From assembly GCA_036506275.1 (NCBI GenBank), contig DASXSB010000069.1, forward strand, positions 1 through 51,772: a DNA stretch of 51,772 nucleotides. Direction: 5' to 3'. The DNA comes from DASXSB01 sp036506275 (GTDB lineage Bacteria; Methylomirabilota; Methylomirabilia; Rokubacteriales; CSP1-6). Shown here piece by piece: positions 32,394-41,620 of this stretch. The notes under the pieces are model-generated. The model searched no databases. It saw only the letters and a program-made list of their open reading frames with translations, and was not told where the DNA came from. A program made the translations under genes and the position numbers. Position 1 is the first letter of the stretch; each line of letters opens with the position of its first letter.

Positions 32394-33362
32394 ATGAAGA
32401 CAGCGCGAATGGTGGCGGCCCTCGGGCTCGTCGTCGCCGGGGCAGGGTGGGCGACGGCGCAGGTGAAGGTCGATGCCGCGCTCCCGGCGTACAAGGCGGT
32501 GAGCGGCGTGAGCGGAAATCTATCCAGCGTCGGCTCCGACACGCTGAACAACGTGATGACGCTGTGGGCGGAAACCTTCAACAAGTTCTACCCAAGCGCG
32601 CGCGTCCAGATCGAAGGCAAGGGCTCCTCCACGGCGCCGCCTGCGCTCATCGCGGGCACGGCCCAGCTCGGCCCCATGTCGCGCGAGATGAAGGCGACCG
32701 AGATCGATCAGTTCGAGAAGAAGTACGGCTACAAGCCGACGGCGATCCGCACGTCGGTCGACGCGCTGGCCGTGTTCGTGAACAAGGACAACCCGCTGAA
32801 GTGCCTCAGCCTCGCCCAGGTCGACGCGATCTTCTCGAAGTCGCGGCGGCAGGGGCACCGTGAGGACGTCACGACCTGGGGCCAGCTCGGCCTTACCGGC
32901 GAGTGGGCGAGCCGCCCCCTCAGCCTCTACGGCCGCAATTCCGCGTCCGGAACGTATGGCTTCTTCAAGGAGCACACGCTCAAGAACGGCGACTACAAGG
33001 ACTCCGTGAAGGAGCAGCCGGGCTCGGCGGCGGTGGTGCAGGGGATCACCGTCGATCGTTATGCGATCGGCTACAGCGGTATCGGCTACGCCACCGCCGG
33101 CGTGCGGGCGGTGCCGCTCGCCGAGAAGGACGGCGGCAAGTGCGTGGAAGCGACCGCCGACAACGCGTACGCGGGGACGTATCCGCTCGCGCGCTTCCTC
33201 TACGTGTACGTGAACAAGAAGCCGAACGCGCCCCTCGATCCGCTCACGCGGGAATTCCTGAAGCTCGTGCTCTCCCGCGAGGGCCAGGAGGTCGTGGTCA
33301 AGGACGGCTACTTCCCGATTCCCGCGAGCGTGGCGAAGGAAGAGCTGAACAAGGTGCAGTAG
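32394..33362 (+). CDS. pstS: Phosphate ABC transporter, substrate-binding protein
   Basis: 322 residues. Sec signal peptide (MKTARMVAALGLVVAGAGWA, cleavage near ATAQ). Mature part is a phosphate-binding fold with VGSDTLNNVMTLWAETF, IEGKGSSTAPPALI, YGRNSASGTYGFFKEH (phosphate-loop SASGT) and DRYAIGYSGIGYA. Captures phosphate in the periplasm for PstCAB. ATG follows GGGAAGGAGACC. Adjacent to pstC with no gap (TAG then GTG). Confidence 0.95.
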   Translation: MKTARMVAALGLVVAGAGWATAQVKVDAALPAYKAVSGVSGNLSSVGSDTLNNVMTLWAETFNKFYPSARVQIEGKGSSTAPPALIAGTAQLGPMSREMKATEIDQFEKKYGYKPTAIRTSVDALAVFVNKDNPLKCLSLAQVDAIFSKSRRQGHREDVTTWGQLGLTGEWASRPLSLYGRNSASGTYGFFKEHTLKNGDYKDSVKEQPGSAAVVQGITVDRYAIGYSGIGYATAGVRAVPLAEKDGGKCVEATADNAYAGTYPLARFLYVYVNKKPNAPLDPLTREFLKLVLSREGQEVVVKDGYFPIPASVAKEELNKVQ

Positions 33363-35648
33363 GTGGCGACGGGCGCGGGAGCGCTGCCGGCCGGCGAGCG
33401 CAGGGAGAGCCCCCGCTCGCTCGCCGGTTCGCGCGCGCGCACGGAACGACGGGTTCTCGTCGATCGCTGGGCGGGCCGCCTCGTCGTCCTCGGTGGACTC
33501 GTGATCATCGCCTCCATCCTCGCCATCCTGGTCGTCATCGTGGGCGAGGTGTATCCGCTCTTCCAGCGTCCGACCGCGACCGCGCTCACCGACGCGCGCG
33601 TGCCCGGTGACGGCGCGCGGCGCATTCCCGCCGCCGCCGAGGCCCTCGGCGTCGACGAGTATCGCCGGATCGCGTACGTCGTGACCGCGGGCGGCGCCGT
33701 CCAGTTCGCGGCGCTGACCAGCGATGCGACCTCGGCCCCGCTCGCGATCGCGGAGCTGGGAGCGTCGGAGGTGTCCGCGGTCACCGACCTCGGCGGGGGA
33801 CGGCTCCTCATCGGCACCTCGGACGGACGGGTGATCCCGCTCGCGATGACGTTCGCCGTCGAGTTCTCGGACGGACGCCGGGTCATCGCTCCCCAGGCCT
33901 CGTTCGGTCCCCCGCGCGCGCTCGATGCCGACAACCGGCGCCTCCGGCGCCTGGCCGGCGCCATGCCGGCGACGGGAGCCGTCACGGTGGCGCAGGTGGC
34001 CGCCAACGAGCTGGTGCTCGAGTCGACCGTGGAGCGCAAGGCGCTCATCGGAGGGAGCCGCACGGAAGAGTCGCGGCAGACGCTGCGCGTGGACGGCGAC
34101 GCCGAGATCACGGCCGTGAAGATCGACGCGCGGGGCGAGGACCTGTTCGTGGGGACGGCGCGCGGCACCGTCGTCCGTTACGACCTGCGTGATCCCGGCC
34201 ACGCGAACGTGGCCGAGATCGCGGAGGTCGCGCCGGCTCCCGTCACCGCCCTCGGCTTCCTCCTCGGCGATCGCACACTCGTGGTCGGCGACGGGGCGGG
34301 CGGCGTCTCCTCGTGGCAGGTGGTGGCTCGCGGCGACGCGGGGACATCGCGATTGCAGCGCGTCCACACGTTCGTTTCGCACGGGACCCCCGTGGTGGCC
34401 GTGCGCGCATCGTCGCGCGACAAGAGCTTCGTCACCGCCGATCGCGCGGGCGACGTCCACGTGAGCTACGGCACCTCCGGGAAGACGCTTCTCCAGCTCC
34501 CCGGCGCGGGCGGCGGCCTCCGCAGCGTGGCCTTTGCGCCCAAGGGTGACGGCGTGCTCACCGCCGACGAGAGCGGACGCATCGGGCACTGGGGTGTGGA
34601 GAACCGTCACCCGGAAATCTCGCTGGGCACGCTCTTCGGGCGCGTCTGGTACGAAGGGTACGGCGTCCCCGACTACGTGTGGCAGTCGACCGGTGGCACC
34701 GACGACGTCGAGGCCAAGCTCAGCCTGGTCCCGCTCGTGGTCGGCACGCTGAAGGGGACCTTCTACGCGCTGGTGGTAGCGGTGCCGTTCGCGCTGCTGG
34801 CCGCACTCTACGTGAGCGAGTTCATGCACCCCACGCTGAAGGGGTACGTGAAGCCGGTGGTGGAGACGATGGCGGCGCTGCCGAGCGTCGTCCTCGGCTT
34901 CCTCGCGGGCTTGTGGCTGGCGCCGATGGTGGAGCGCGTCGTGCCCGGGCTCCTCGTCCTCCCCGTCGTCGTGGCGGCGTCGGCGTTGCTCGCGCTCGAG
35001 GTTTGGCGGCGCCTGCCTCTCGCTGCGCGCGCCCACTTCACGAGCGGCACCGAGGTGTTCGTCCTCATGCCGGTGGTGGTACTGGCGGCGGCGGCCGCGT
35101 TCACGCTCGGCGGCGTGCTGGAGGCGGCGTGGCTCGGAGGCGACTATCGCGGCTGGCTCCACGCCGCCCTCGGTCTCACGTACGACCAGCGCAACTCCCT
35201 CGTCGTCGGCATCGCGATGGGCTTCGCCGTCATCCCGATCATCTTCACGATCGCGGAGGACTCGCTCGCGAACGTCCCGCGTCATCTGCGCGCGGGGTCG
35301 CTCGCCCTTGGCGCCACGCGGTGGCAGACAGCGATGCGGGTGGTGCTCCCCACCGCGAGCCCCGGCATCTTCTCCGCGATCATGATCGGATTCGGGCGCG
35401 CGGTGGGGGAGACGATGATCGTGCTCATGGCGACCGGGAACACGCCCATCATGGACTGGTCGCCCTTCAACGGCTTCCGCGCCCTCTCCGCCAACGTCGC
35501 CGTGGAGCTGCCGGAAGCCCCGGAGGGCGGCACGCTCTTCCGCGTGCTCTTCCTGGCTGCTCTCCTCCTGTTCTGTCTGACCTTCATCGTCAACACGCTC
35601 GCCGAGGTCGTACGCCTGCGCCTGCGGCGGAGGTATCGCTACCTGTGA
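33363..35648 (+). CDS. pstC: Phosphate ABC transporter, permease PstC (long form)
   Basis: 761 residues, more than twice the usual 300-340. After membrane helix 1 (about 38-60) a periplasmic domain of about 360 residues is inserted, with repeated strands such as GGRLLIGTSDGRVIPL, FVGTARGTVVRYDLRD and FVTADRAGDVHVSYG, which look like a WD40-style propeller. The permease part then follows with the EAA-like loop LRAGSLALGATRWQTAMRVV. Long-form PstC is known from some proteobacteria. GTG start directly after the pstS stop. Confidence 0.93.
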   Translation: MATGAGALPAGERRESPRSLAGSRARTERRVLVDRWAGRLVVLGGLVIIASILAILVVIVGEVYPLFQRPTATALTDARVPGDGARRIPAAAEALGVDEYRRIAYVVTAGGAVQFAALTSDATSAPLAIAELGASEVSAVTDLGGGRLLIGTSDGRVIPLAMTFAVEFSDGRRVIAPQASFGPPRALDADNRRLRRLAGAMPATGAVTVAQVAANELVLESTVERKALIGGSRTEESRQTLRVDGDAEITAVKIDARGEDLFVGTARGTVVRYDLRDPGHANVAEIAEVAPAPVTALGFLLGDRTLVVGDGAGGVSSWQVVARGDAGTSRLQRVHTFVSHGTPVVAVRASSRDKSFVTADRAGDVHVSYGTSGKTLLQLPGAGGGLRSVAFAPKGDGVLTADESGRIGHWGVENRHPEISLGTLFGRVWYEGYGVPDYVWQSTGGTDDVEAKLSLVPLVVGTLKGTFYALVVAVPFALLAALYVSEFMHPTLKGYVKPVVETMAALPSVVLGFLAGLWLAPMVERVVPGLLVLPVVVAASALLALEVWRRLPLAARAHFTSGTEVFVLMPVVVLAAAAAFTLGGVLEAAWLGGDYRGWLHAALGLTYDQRNSLVVGIAMGFAVIPIIFTIAEDSLANVPRHLRAGSLALGATRWQTAMRVVLPTASPGIFSAIMIGFGRAVGETMIVLMATGNTPIMDWSPFNGFRALSANVAVELPEAPEGGTLFRVLFLAALLLFCLTFIVNTLAEVVRLRLRRRYRYL

Positions 35649-37243
35649 CGAAGCTCTGGCGCAGCGGCGAACCCCTCGTCTGGCTCACGGGCGCGGCCCT
35701 CGCCTTCACGCTGTTGATGGTGGCGGGCGTGATCGCGATCATCCTCGTCAACGCGCTCGGCTTCTTCTACCCGGCGGCGGTCGTTCGCTTCCGCTTGGCC
35801 GACGGCACCAGCGTGACCGGCCGCGTGGCCCAGCGCGAGCGCGCGCCCGGCACCGACGGCGCCTATCGCACCAAGCTCCAGGTGGGCAATCGCGACCTCT
35901 ACGGCGCCGACTTCGTGTGGGTCGACGAGCGTCGGATCACCGAGCGTGCGTATCCCGTGGACGTCGCCGTCGTCGAGCGCGCCGAGTGGGGTCTTCTCAT
36001 CGGCACGCTCAAAGAGCTGCGGGTGGGGGCCGCCGCCGCGGCCACCGGGGCGGCCGTCGCCGGCGAGCTCTCCCGGCGATTGCCCGAGGTGGAGCGTCGG
36101 CGCGCGGCCATTCGCCGGCTGGAAACGCGCGACGTCGCCGTCGTCAACCGCGGCCAGGAGCGCGTGCGCCTCGCCCTCCGCGCGCTGGAGCTGCGCGGAG
36201 TCACGGCGGGGCCGGAGGTGGAAGCGAAGCGCCGGGAAGCGGCCGTGCTCCAGGCGCGATACCTGGAAGTGGAGGGACGGCTCCAGGCGCTGCGCCGGGA
36301 GTCCGCGGGGAGCGTCGTGGTCAGCGCCGACGGCGGCAAGGAGAAGGAGCTTCCGCTCGGGGAGCTGGTTCACGTGCACTTTCCCAACGCGATGGGACCC
36401 TTCGCCAAGGCGCGCCACTACCTGGCGAAGGTGTGGGAATTCCTGGCCGCCGATCCCCGCGAGTCGAACACCGAGGGCGGCGTGTTCCCCGCGCTCTTCG
36501 GCACCGTCATGATGGTGTTGCTGATGAGCGTGCTGGTGACGCCGCTCGGCGTCCTCGCCGCCTTCTACCTGCGCGAGTACGCGCGCCAGGGAACCTTCGT
36601 GAGCACGGTGCGCATCGCCGTCAACAACCTGGCGGGAGTGCCCTCCATCGTCTTCGGTGTCTTCGGTGTCGGCTTCTTCGTCTACATCGTGGGCGGCACC
36701 ATCGATCGCATCTTCTTTCCGGCCGCCCTTCCCACCCCGACGTTCGGCACCGGCGGCATCCTGTGGGCATCCCTCACGCTCGCGCTCCTCACCATCCCGG
36801 TCGTGATCGTTGCTACCGAGGAAGGACTGGCCGCCATTCCGGGCGGCATGCGCGAAGCGTCGCTCGCGCTCGGCGCCACCAAGCTGGAGACGACGTTGCG
36901 GGTGGTGCTGCCCGCCGTCATGCCGTCCGTGCTCACCGGGCTCATCCTCGCCATGGCGCGGGCGGCGGGGGAGGTGGCGCCGCTCATGATCACGGGGGTG
37001 GTGAAGCTGGCGCCCACGTTGCCGATGGACGGCGTGTGGCCGTTCGTCCACCTGGAGCGGAAGTTCATGCACCTCGGGTTCCACATCTACGACGTCGGCT
37101 TCCAGTCACCGAACGTGGACGCGGCGCGGCCGATGGTGTTCGCCACCGCGCTCCTCCTCCTCACGATCGTCGTCCTCATGAACGTCTTCGCGATTGCCTT
37201 GCGCAACCGGCTCCGTCGCCGCTACGCGACGGCCGCCGTGTGA
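35645..37243 (+). CDS. pstA: Phosphate ABC transporter, permease PstA (long form)
   Basis: 532 residues; ordinary PstA has about 290. The first membrane helix (about 14-38) is followed by a periplasmic insert of some 200 residues that includes a probable coiled coil (about 145-225, PEVERRRAAIRRLE, EVEAKRREAAVLQARYLEVE). The permease core has the loop MREASLALGATKLETTLRVV. Both Pst permeases thus carry large extra periplasmic parts, which may dock to each other or to PstS. GTG start overlaps the pstC stop (GTGA). Confidence 0.93.
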   Translation: MTKLWRSGEPLVWLTGAALAFTLLMVAGVIAIILVNALGFFYPAAVVRFRLADGTSVTGRVAQRERAPGTDGAYRTKLQVGNRDLYGADFVWVDERRITERAYPVDVAVVERAEWGLLIGTLKELRVGAAAAATGAAVAGELSRRLPEVERRRAAIRRLETRDVAVVNRGQERVRLALRALELRGVTAGPEVEAKRREAAVLQARYLEVEGRLQALRRESAGSVVVSADGGKEKELPLGELVHVHFPNAMGPFAKARHYLAKVWEFLAADPRESNTEGGVFPALFGTVMMVLLMSVLVTPLGVLAAFYLREYARQGTFVSTVRIAVNNLAGVPSIVFGVFGVGFFVYIVGGTIDRIFFPAALPTPTFGTGGILWASLTLALLTIPVVIVATEEGLAAIPGGMREASLALGATKLETTLRVVLPAVMPSVLTGLILAMARAAGEVAPLMITGVVKLAPTLPMDGVWPFVHLERKFMHLGFHIYDVGFQSPNVDAARPMVFATALLLLTIVVLMNVFAIALRNRLRRRYATAAV

Positions 37244-37266
37244 CGACGGGCGCCAAGGAGGCTCGG

Positions 37267-38085
37267 ATGGCCGCCAACGTGGACCTGACCGGCGCCCTCA
37301 AGCCGAAAGCGGCGATGGCGTCGGTCATGGAAACACCGATGATCGAGATCGAGGCGCTCTCGCTCTGGTACGGCGCCAAGCGCGCGCTCACCGACGTCTC
37401 CATGTCGATTCCGAAGCACCGCGTGACCGCGTACATCGGCCCCTCCGGCTGCGGCAAGAGCACCCTCCTCCGCTGTCTCAACCGCATGAACGACCTCGTG
37501 GACGGCGTGCGCGTCGAGGGCACCATCCGCATCGGCGGCACCGACATCCACGACCCCGCCGTCGACGTCACCGACCTCCGCAAGCGGGTGGGGATGGTGT
37601 TCCAGAAGTCGAACCCGTTCCCGAAGTCGATCCTCGAGAACGTCGCCTACGGGCCGCGCATCCTGGGCGTGCGCGCGCGCACCGACGTGGAAGGCATCGT
37701 GGAGCGCAGCCTGCGCGCGGCCGCGCTCTGGGACGAGGTCCAGGATCGCCTGCACGAGAGCGCCCTCGGGCTCTCGGGCGGGCAGCAGCAGCGACTCTGT
37801 ATCGCGCGCGCGATCGCGGTGGAGCCGGACGTGCTCCTCATGGACGAGCCGTGCTCCGCCCTCGATCCCATCGCCACCGCGCGGATCGAGGAGCTCATGC
37901 TGGATCTGAAGAACAGCTATACGATCGTGATCGTGACCCACAACATGCAGCAGGCGGCGCGGGTCTCCGATTACACTGGGTTCCTGCTCCTCGGCGAGCT
38001 GGTGGAGTTCGGCGTCACGCGCGAGCTCTTCACGAACCCGCGCGACCGGCGCACCGAGGACTACATTACCGGCCGGTTCGGCTAG
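37267..38085 (+). CDS. pstB: Phosphate ABC transporter, ATPase PstB
   Basis: 272 residues. Walker A GPSGCGKST, the PstB hallmark VGMVFQKSNPFPKSI, signature LSGGQQQRLCIARAI, Walker B LLMDEPCSALDP and H-loop IVTHNMQQA are all intact. Start ATG 37267 is preferred because AAGGAGG stands 6 nt upstream; an in-frame GTG at 37240 overlaps the pstA stop. Cytoplasmic engine of the high-affinity phosphate system. Confidence 0.96.
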   Translation: MAANVDLTGALKPKAAMASVMETPMIEIEALSLWYGAKRALTDVSMSIPKHRVTAYIGPSGCGKSTLLRCLNRMNDLVDGVRVEGTIRIGGTDIHDPAVDVTDLRKRVGMVFQKSNPFPKSILENVAYGPRILGVRARTDVEGIVERSLRAAALWDEVQDRLHESALGLSGGQQQRLCIARAIAVEPDVLLMDEPCSALDPIATARIEELMLDLKNSYTIVIVTHNMQQAARVSDYTGFLLLGELVEFGVTRELFTNPRDRRTEDYITGRFG

Positions 38086-38097
38086 GGCAGGAGGCGT

Positions 38098-38754
38098 ATG
38101 GCACGGCACTTCCACGATGAGCTGGAGGCGCTGAAGCAGACGCTGCTCGCCATGGGCGCGCTCGTGGAGGACCAGATCCGGCGCGTGATGCGGGCGCTCG
38201 TGGAACGCGACAGCGAGCTCGCCCAGGACGTCATCGAGCGCGACCGCCAGGTCAACGCCTGGGACGTCGAGGTCGACGAGAAGTGCGTGGAGCTGCTCGC
38301 CCTCTACCAGCCGGCGGCGAGTGACCTGCGTTTCATCACCACCGCCATGAAGATCGTCACCGACCTCGAGCGGATCGGCGATCAGGCCGTCAACATCGCC
38401 CAGCGCACCCTCGAGCTCAACCGCGAGCCGCAGCTCAAGCCGTACATCGACCTCCCCCGCATGGCCGACAACGCGCAGCGCATGGTCAAGGAGAGCCTCG
38501 ACGCCTTCGTGGCGCGGGACACCGGCCTTGCCCGCCGCGTGTGCGCGGAGGACTCGACGGTGGACGACCTCAAGGAGCAGATCTTCCGCGAGCTGCTCAC
38601 GTTCATGATGGAAGACCCCCGCACCATCCCGCGCGCCATCCGCCTCATCTTCATCTCGCGCTTCCTGGAGCGGGTGGCCGATCACGCCACCAACATCGCG
38701 GAGATGGTCGTCTACATGGTCGAGAGCAAGATGGTGCGCCACACCCTCGCCTGA
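38098..38754 (+). CDS. phoU: Phosphate signalling protein PhoU
   Basis: 218 residues, two PhoU helical-bundle repeats with metal-site motifs TDLERIGDQAVNIAQR and RFLERVADHATNIAEM. Links PstSCAB to the PhoR/PhoB state and represses the pho regulon when phosphate is plentiful. ATG follows GGGCAGGAGGCGT. Last gene of the pst operon. Confidence 0.96.
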   Translation: MARHFHDELEALKQTLLAMGALVEDQIRRVMRALVERDSELAQDVIERDRQVNAWDVEVDEKCVELLALYQPAASDLRFITTAMKIVTDLERIGDQAVNIAQRTLELNREPQLKPYIDLPRMADNAQRMVKESLDAFVARDTGLARRVCAEDSTVDDLKEQIFRELLTFMMEDPRTIPRAIRLIFISRFLERVADHATNIAEMVVYMVESKMVRHTLA

Positions 38755-38782
38755 GATCATCCGCGCCGCCGCGCGCTCCCCG

Positions 38783-38788
38783 TACACT
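38783..38788 (+). promoter_or_regulatory. Candidate -10 element, leaderless EamA gene
   Basis: TACACT ends 6 nt before the GTG start. There is no ribosome binding site between. No convincing -35 is seen. Confidence 0.4.
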
Positions 38789-38794
38789 ACGGGC

Positions 38795-39670
38795 GTGGCG
38801 CTCGCCGACGTCGTCCTTCTCCTCGCCAACGCGCTCTACGCGACGTCCTACGTGCCGATCCGCGTCGTCCTCGCCGACGTGCCGCCCGCCACCCTCGCCT
38901 TCCTGCGCCTCGCCCTCGGCTGGCTCGTGCTCCTGCCCCTGGGGCGTCCGCGCGTCCCGGCGCCGGCGTCGACGGCCGACCAGGCGCTGCTCATCGCGAT
39001 GGGGGTGGCCGGGTTCGCGGCGCCGTACGCGCTGATCAACCTCGGCATGGCGGAGTCCACGGCCACCCACGCCGCCCTCCTCGTGATCGTGGAGCCGATG
39101 ACGCTGATCCTGCTTTCCCCGCTCTTCCTGGGGGAGCGGTTGCGCGGTCTCGAGGTGGCGGGCGCCGTCCTCGCCCTTGTCGGCGGCGCCTGCGTGGTGG
39201 TGAACGGGATCCCCGGCGTGTCGGCGGCCATCCTGCCCCACGGTCGCGGCGACGCCTTGATCGTGCTCGCCGGCGTCGCCTTCGCATCGTACTCGCTGCT
39301 GGGGCGGCCGCTCCTGCATCGGCATGACGCGCTCACGGTGACGAGCCGCTCCATCGTGTGGGGCGCGGTCGCGATGGCCCCGTTTGCGCTCCACGAATGG
39401 ATCACGGGAGCGCGGGCGGCGTGGACGGCGACGGCGGTGGTGGGGACGCTCTACCTGGCGGTGGCGATCACCGCCGTCGGCTATCTCGTGTGGAACTGGG
39501 CGCTCGCCCGCGTGCAAGCGCCGCGGGCGGCGATCTTCCTCAACGTGCAGCCCCTCGGCGGCGCGCTCCTCGGCGTCTTCGTGCTCGGCGAGACGGCGAC
39601 GGTCTTCACGGTGGTGGGAGCGGTGCTCATCGTCGCCGGACTTTGCATGACCATCCAGCGCAAGGCGTGA
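38795..39670 (+). CDS. EamA-family (DMT) transporter
   Basis: 291 residues with about 10 hydrophobic helices in two EamA halves (first LANALYATSYVPIRVVLADV, second beginning GDALIVLAGVAFASYSLLG). Usual role is export of metabolites such as amino acids; the substrate cannot be named. GTG start directly behind a -10-like hexamer. It is followed 15 nt later by the LOG-family gene, which appears to have its own promoter. Confidence 0.88.
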   Translation: MALADVVLLLANALYATSYVPIRVVLADVPPATLAFLRLALGWLVLLPLGRPRVPAPASTADQALLIAMGVAGFAAPYALINLGMAESTATHAALLVIVEPMTLILLSPLFLGERLRGLEVAGAVLALVGGACVVVNGIPGVSAAILPHGRGDALIVLAGVAFASYSLLGRPLLHRHDALTVTSRSIVWGAVAMAPFALHEWITGARAAWTATAVVGTLYLAVAITAVGYLVWNWALARVQAPRAAIFLNVQPLGGALLGVFVLGETATVFTVVGAVLIVAGLCMTIQRKA

Positions 39671-39673
39671 CGG

Positions 39674-39679
39674 TATACT
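39674..39679 (+). promoter_or_regulatory. Candidate -10 element, leaderless LOG gene
   Basis: TATACT, a near-consensus -10, ends 6 nt before the GTG start with no ribosome binding site between. Confidence 0.5.
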
Positions 39680-39685
39680 GAATTC

Positions 39686-40717
39686 GTGCCGGAATCACGT
39701 CGTTATCAGCTTCAGAGCGAAGCCGCCAACCGCCTCCTCGTCGAGCTCCTGAACGCGGCCGAGGTCCCGCCCGACCGGCGCGGCTACTATCTGCACCTGC
39801 TCACCACGGTGCTGAAGCTCCACGACGACGGCGCCCTCCCGGGCGACCTCAAGATCACCAACACCGCGCTCAAGGAGCTGCGCTACGCCTACAAGGTGTT
39901 CGCGCCGTACCGCAACGTCCGCAAGGTCACCGTGTTCGGCTCCGCGCGCACGGCGCCCACGGAGCCGGCGGCGGTGGCGGCGCGCCTCTTCGGCAAGCGC
40001 ATGGTCGAGGAGGGCTGGATGGTGGTGACGGGGGCCGGGGCCGGGATCATGGGCGCCGCGCAGGAGGGAGCGGGCGGCGAGGAGAGCTTCGGCCTCAACA
40101 TCCGGCTGCCGTTCGAGCAGGAGGCGAACCCGTGGATCGCCTCCGATCCCAAGCTCATCACCTTCAAGTACTTCTTCACGCGCAAGCTCTTCCTCGTGAA
40201 GGAGGCGAGCGCGGTGGCGCTCTTCCCGGGCGGGTTCGGCACCATGGACGAGACGTTCGAAGTGCTGACGCTCATGCAGACGGGGAAATCGACGATCGTC
40301 CCCATGGTGCTCGTGGAAACGGGCGCCCAGCCGTACTGGCGCAGGCTCGACGAGCTCGTTCGCACCACGATGGCGTCGCAGCGCCTCGTCGACGACGACG
40401 ACCGTGCCTTCTACCGCATCGTGGACAGCGTGGAAGAGGCCGTGCGCGAGATCACGAGCTTCTACCGCGTTTTCCACTCCGCCCGCATCGTCGGCCAGGA
40501 TCTGGTGCTCCGGCTCACGCACGCGCTCACCGATGACCAGGTGACCGAGATCGAGCGTCGGTTCGAGGATATTCTTAAGGGCCCGGTCGATCAAACGCCC
40601 GGGCCCGTGCCGCAGGAGCTGAACGAGTTCCCGGAGCTGCCGCGGCTCCTGCTGCCGTTCAACCGCGGCTCCTACGCCCGGCTTCGTCGCCTCATCGACT
40701 TCGTCAACACCCTGTAG
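39686..40717 (+). CDS. LOG-family protein (Rossmann, PGGxGTxxE)
   Basis: 343 residues. Central lysine-decarboxylase-like LOG fold: VTVFGSARTAPTEPA, GWMVVTGAGAGIMGAAQEGA and the motif LFPGGFGTMDETFEVLTL, with the active-site Arg/Glu pattern of cytokinin-activating or nucleotide 5'-monophosphate hydrolases. Extra N-terminal (about 80) and C-terminal (about 80) helices make it longer than plant-type LOG (about 200). The true substrate in bacteria of this type is not settled. Ends 9 nt from the convergent zinc-ribbon gene. Confidence 0.87.
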   Translation: MPESRRYQLQSEAANRLLVELLNAAEVPPDRRGYYLHLLTTVLKLHDDGALPGDLKITNTALKELRYAYKVFAPYRNVRKVTVFGSARTAPTEPAAVAARLFGKRMVEEGWMVVTGAGAGIMGAAQEGAGGEESFGLNIRLPFEQEANPWIASDPKLITFKYFFTRKLFLVKEASAVALFPGGFGTMDETFEVLTLMQTGKSTIVPMVLVETGAQPYWRRLDELVRTTMASQRLVDDDDRAFYRIVDSVEEAVREITSFYRVFHSARIVGQDLVLRLTHALTDDQVTEIERRFEDILKGPVDQTPGPVPQELNEFPELPRLLLPFNRGSYARLRRLIDFVNTL

Positions 40718-40726
40718 TCGCGCGCG

Positions 40727-40915
40727 TCACTCCGGTTCCGGCCGCTCGCGGGTGAGCTGGCACTCCGTGCAGACCCACGTGCGCAGCACCTGCTTGGTGG
40801 TGTCGTCGCGCCGGAGCGTCCACGGGATGAAGGCGAGACGCCCGCAGCGCGGGCAGCGCTCGGGTCGCGCATCGGGGGGGAGGATGGAGGGCAGCCACGG
40901 CACTTTCGCTGGCAT
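40727..40915 (-). CDS. Small zinc-ribbon protein
   Basis: 62 residues. Two Cys pairs, CPRCG and CTEC, separated by about 25 residues, form a probable zinc ribbon (PERCPRCGRLAFIPWTLRR ... TWVCTECQLTRE). No other domain. ATG 40915 has no ribosome binding site but has TACGAT (minus strand, 40926-40931) 10 nt upstream. The function is unknown; similar ribbons occur in nucleic-acid-binding proteins. Confidence 0.6.
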   Translation of the reverse strand: MPAKVPWLPSILPPDARPERCPRCGRLAFIPWTLRRDDTTKQVLRTWVCTECQLTRERPEPE

Positions 40916-40925
40916 CCGGCGCGCT

Positions 40926-40931
40926 ATCGTA
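40926..40931 (-). promoter_or_regulatory. Candidate -10 element of the zinc-ribbon gene
   Basis: TACGAT on the minus strand, 10 nt before the start codon, predicting a leader of about 3 nt. Confidence 0.3.
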
Positions 40932-40970
40932 CCACCGGGGCTCGGGTTCGTGGCGCTCCTGCCGAGAATG

Positions 40971-41001
40971 TTGTCGTCTTCGCGACCTCGTCCCTTACGA
41001 T
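40971..41001 (+). promoter_or_regulatory. Candidate promoter of the bactofilin pair
   Basis: TTGTCG (40971-40976) and TACGAT (40996-41001) are 19 nt apart, slightly long for sigma70. The next gene starts at 41133, leaving a leader of about 125 nt in which I see no other gene. Confidence 0.3.
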
Positions 41002-41132
41002 AGTTGAATCGCTGCGTGTGCATGGCGCTCGGCCCTGGCGGAGGGCGCGAGCGTGCGCGTGTCGCGGCCGCAGCATCGGGCACGGGGCCCGGACCTGTCC
41101 GGACGTCGAGTCAGCGCTCGAAGGAGGCTCGC

Positions 41133-41600
41133 ATGCTGGGTCGTGGTCCCGCCCAGAAGCCGGTGGCGGTCGCCGAGCCCGTGAAGGCGCCACCGCCGCC
41201 GCCCCCGGTCACGCTCCTCACGGTCGTCGGTGACGTCGCCAAGATCGAGGGAAAGTTCGAGATCGCCGATTCGCTCCACGTCGAGTGCGCCATCGGAGGC
41301 GAGCTGACGGTGGGTGGCAGGCTCGTGATCGGCGAAAAGGGCGTCGTCAACGCCAACGTGCAGACGGTGGACGCCCTCATCCAGGGTGTGTACGAGGGCA
41401 ACATGGTGGCGACGGGCGACGTGGAGATCACCCAGACGGGCCGCGTGAGCGGCAACATCGAGACCGACTCCCTCGTCATCGCCAAGGGGGGAAGCTTCAC
41501 GGGCAACGTCACCCACAAGAACGGCGCCAACGGCCGGCCTGTCTATCTCGTCGACGACAAGCGCGCCGGGCTCCAACACCAGGTAGGCACCCCGCGGTAA
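41133..41600 (+). CDS. Bactofilin 1
   Basis: 155 residues. Proline-rich disordered N-terminus (KAPPPPPPVTLL), then a bactofilin beta-helix of about 100 residues with repeating short strands (IADSLHVECAIGGELTVGGR, LVIGEKGVVNANVQ, GRVSGNIETDSLVIAKGGSF) and a short tail. Bactofilins polymerise into cytoskeletal filaments at the membrane. Start ATG follows GAAGGAGGCTCGC. Twenty nt before a second bactofilin. Confidence 0.9.
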   Translation: MLGRGPAQKPVAVAEPVKAPPPPPPVTLLTVVGDVAKIEGKFEIADSLHVECAIGGELTVGGRLVIGEKGVVNANVQTVDALIQGVYEGNMVATGDVEITQTGRVSGNIETDSLVIAKGGSFTGNVTHKNGANGRPVYLVDDKRAGLQHQVGTPR

Positions 41601-41620
41601 AGGGAGGGGCTCACTCGACC

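Noticed and set aside
32520..35285. Antisense open frame of about 920 codons opposite pstS and pstC
   Set aside because: It crosses two well-supported genes, has no recognisable fold and only reflects GC-rich codon third positions.
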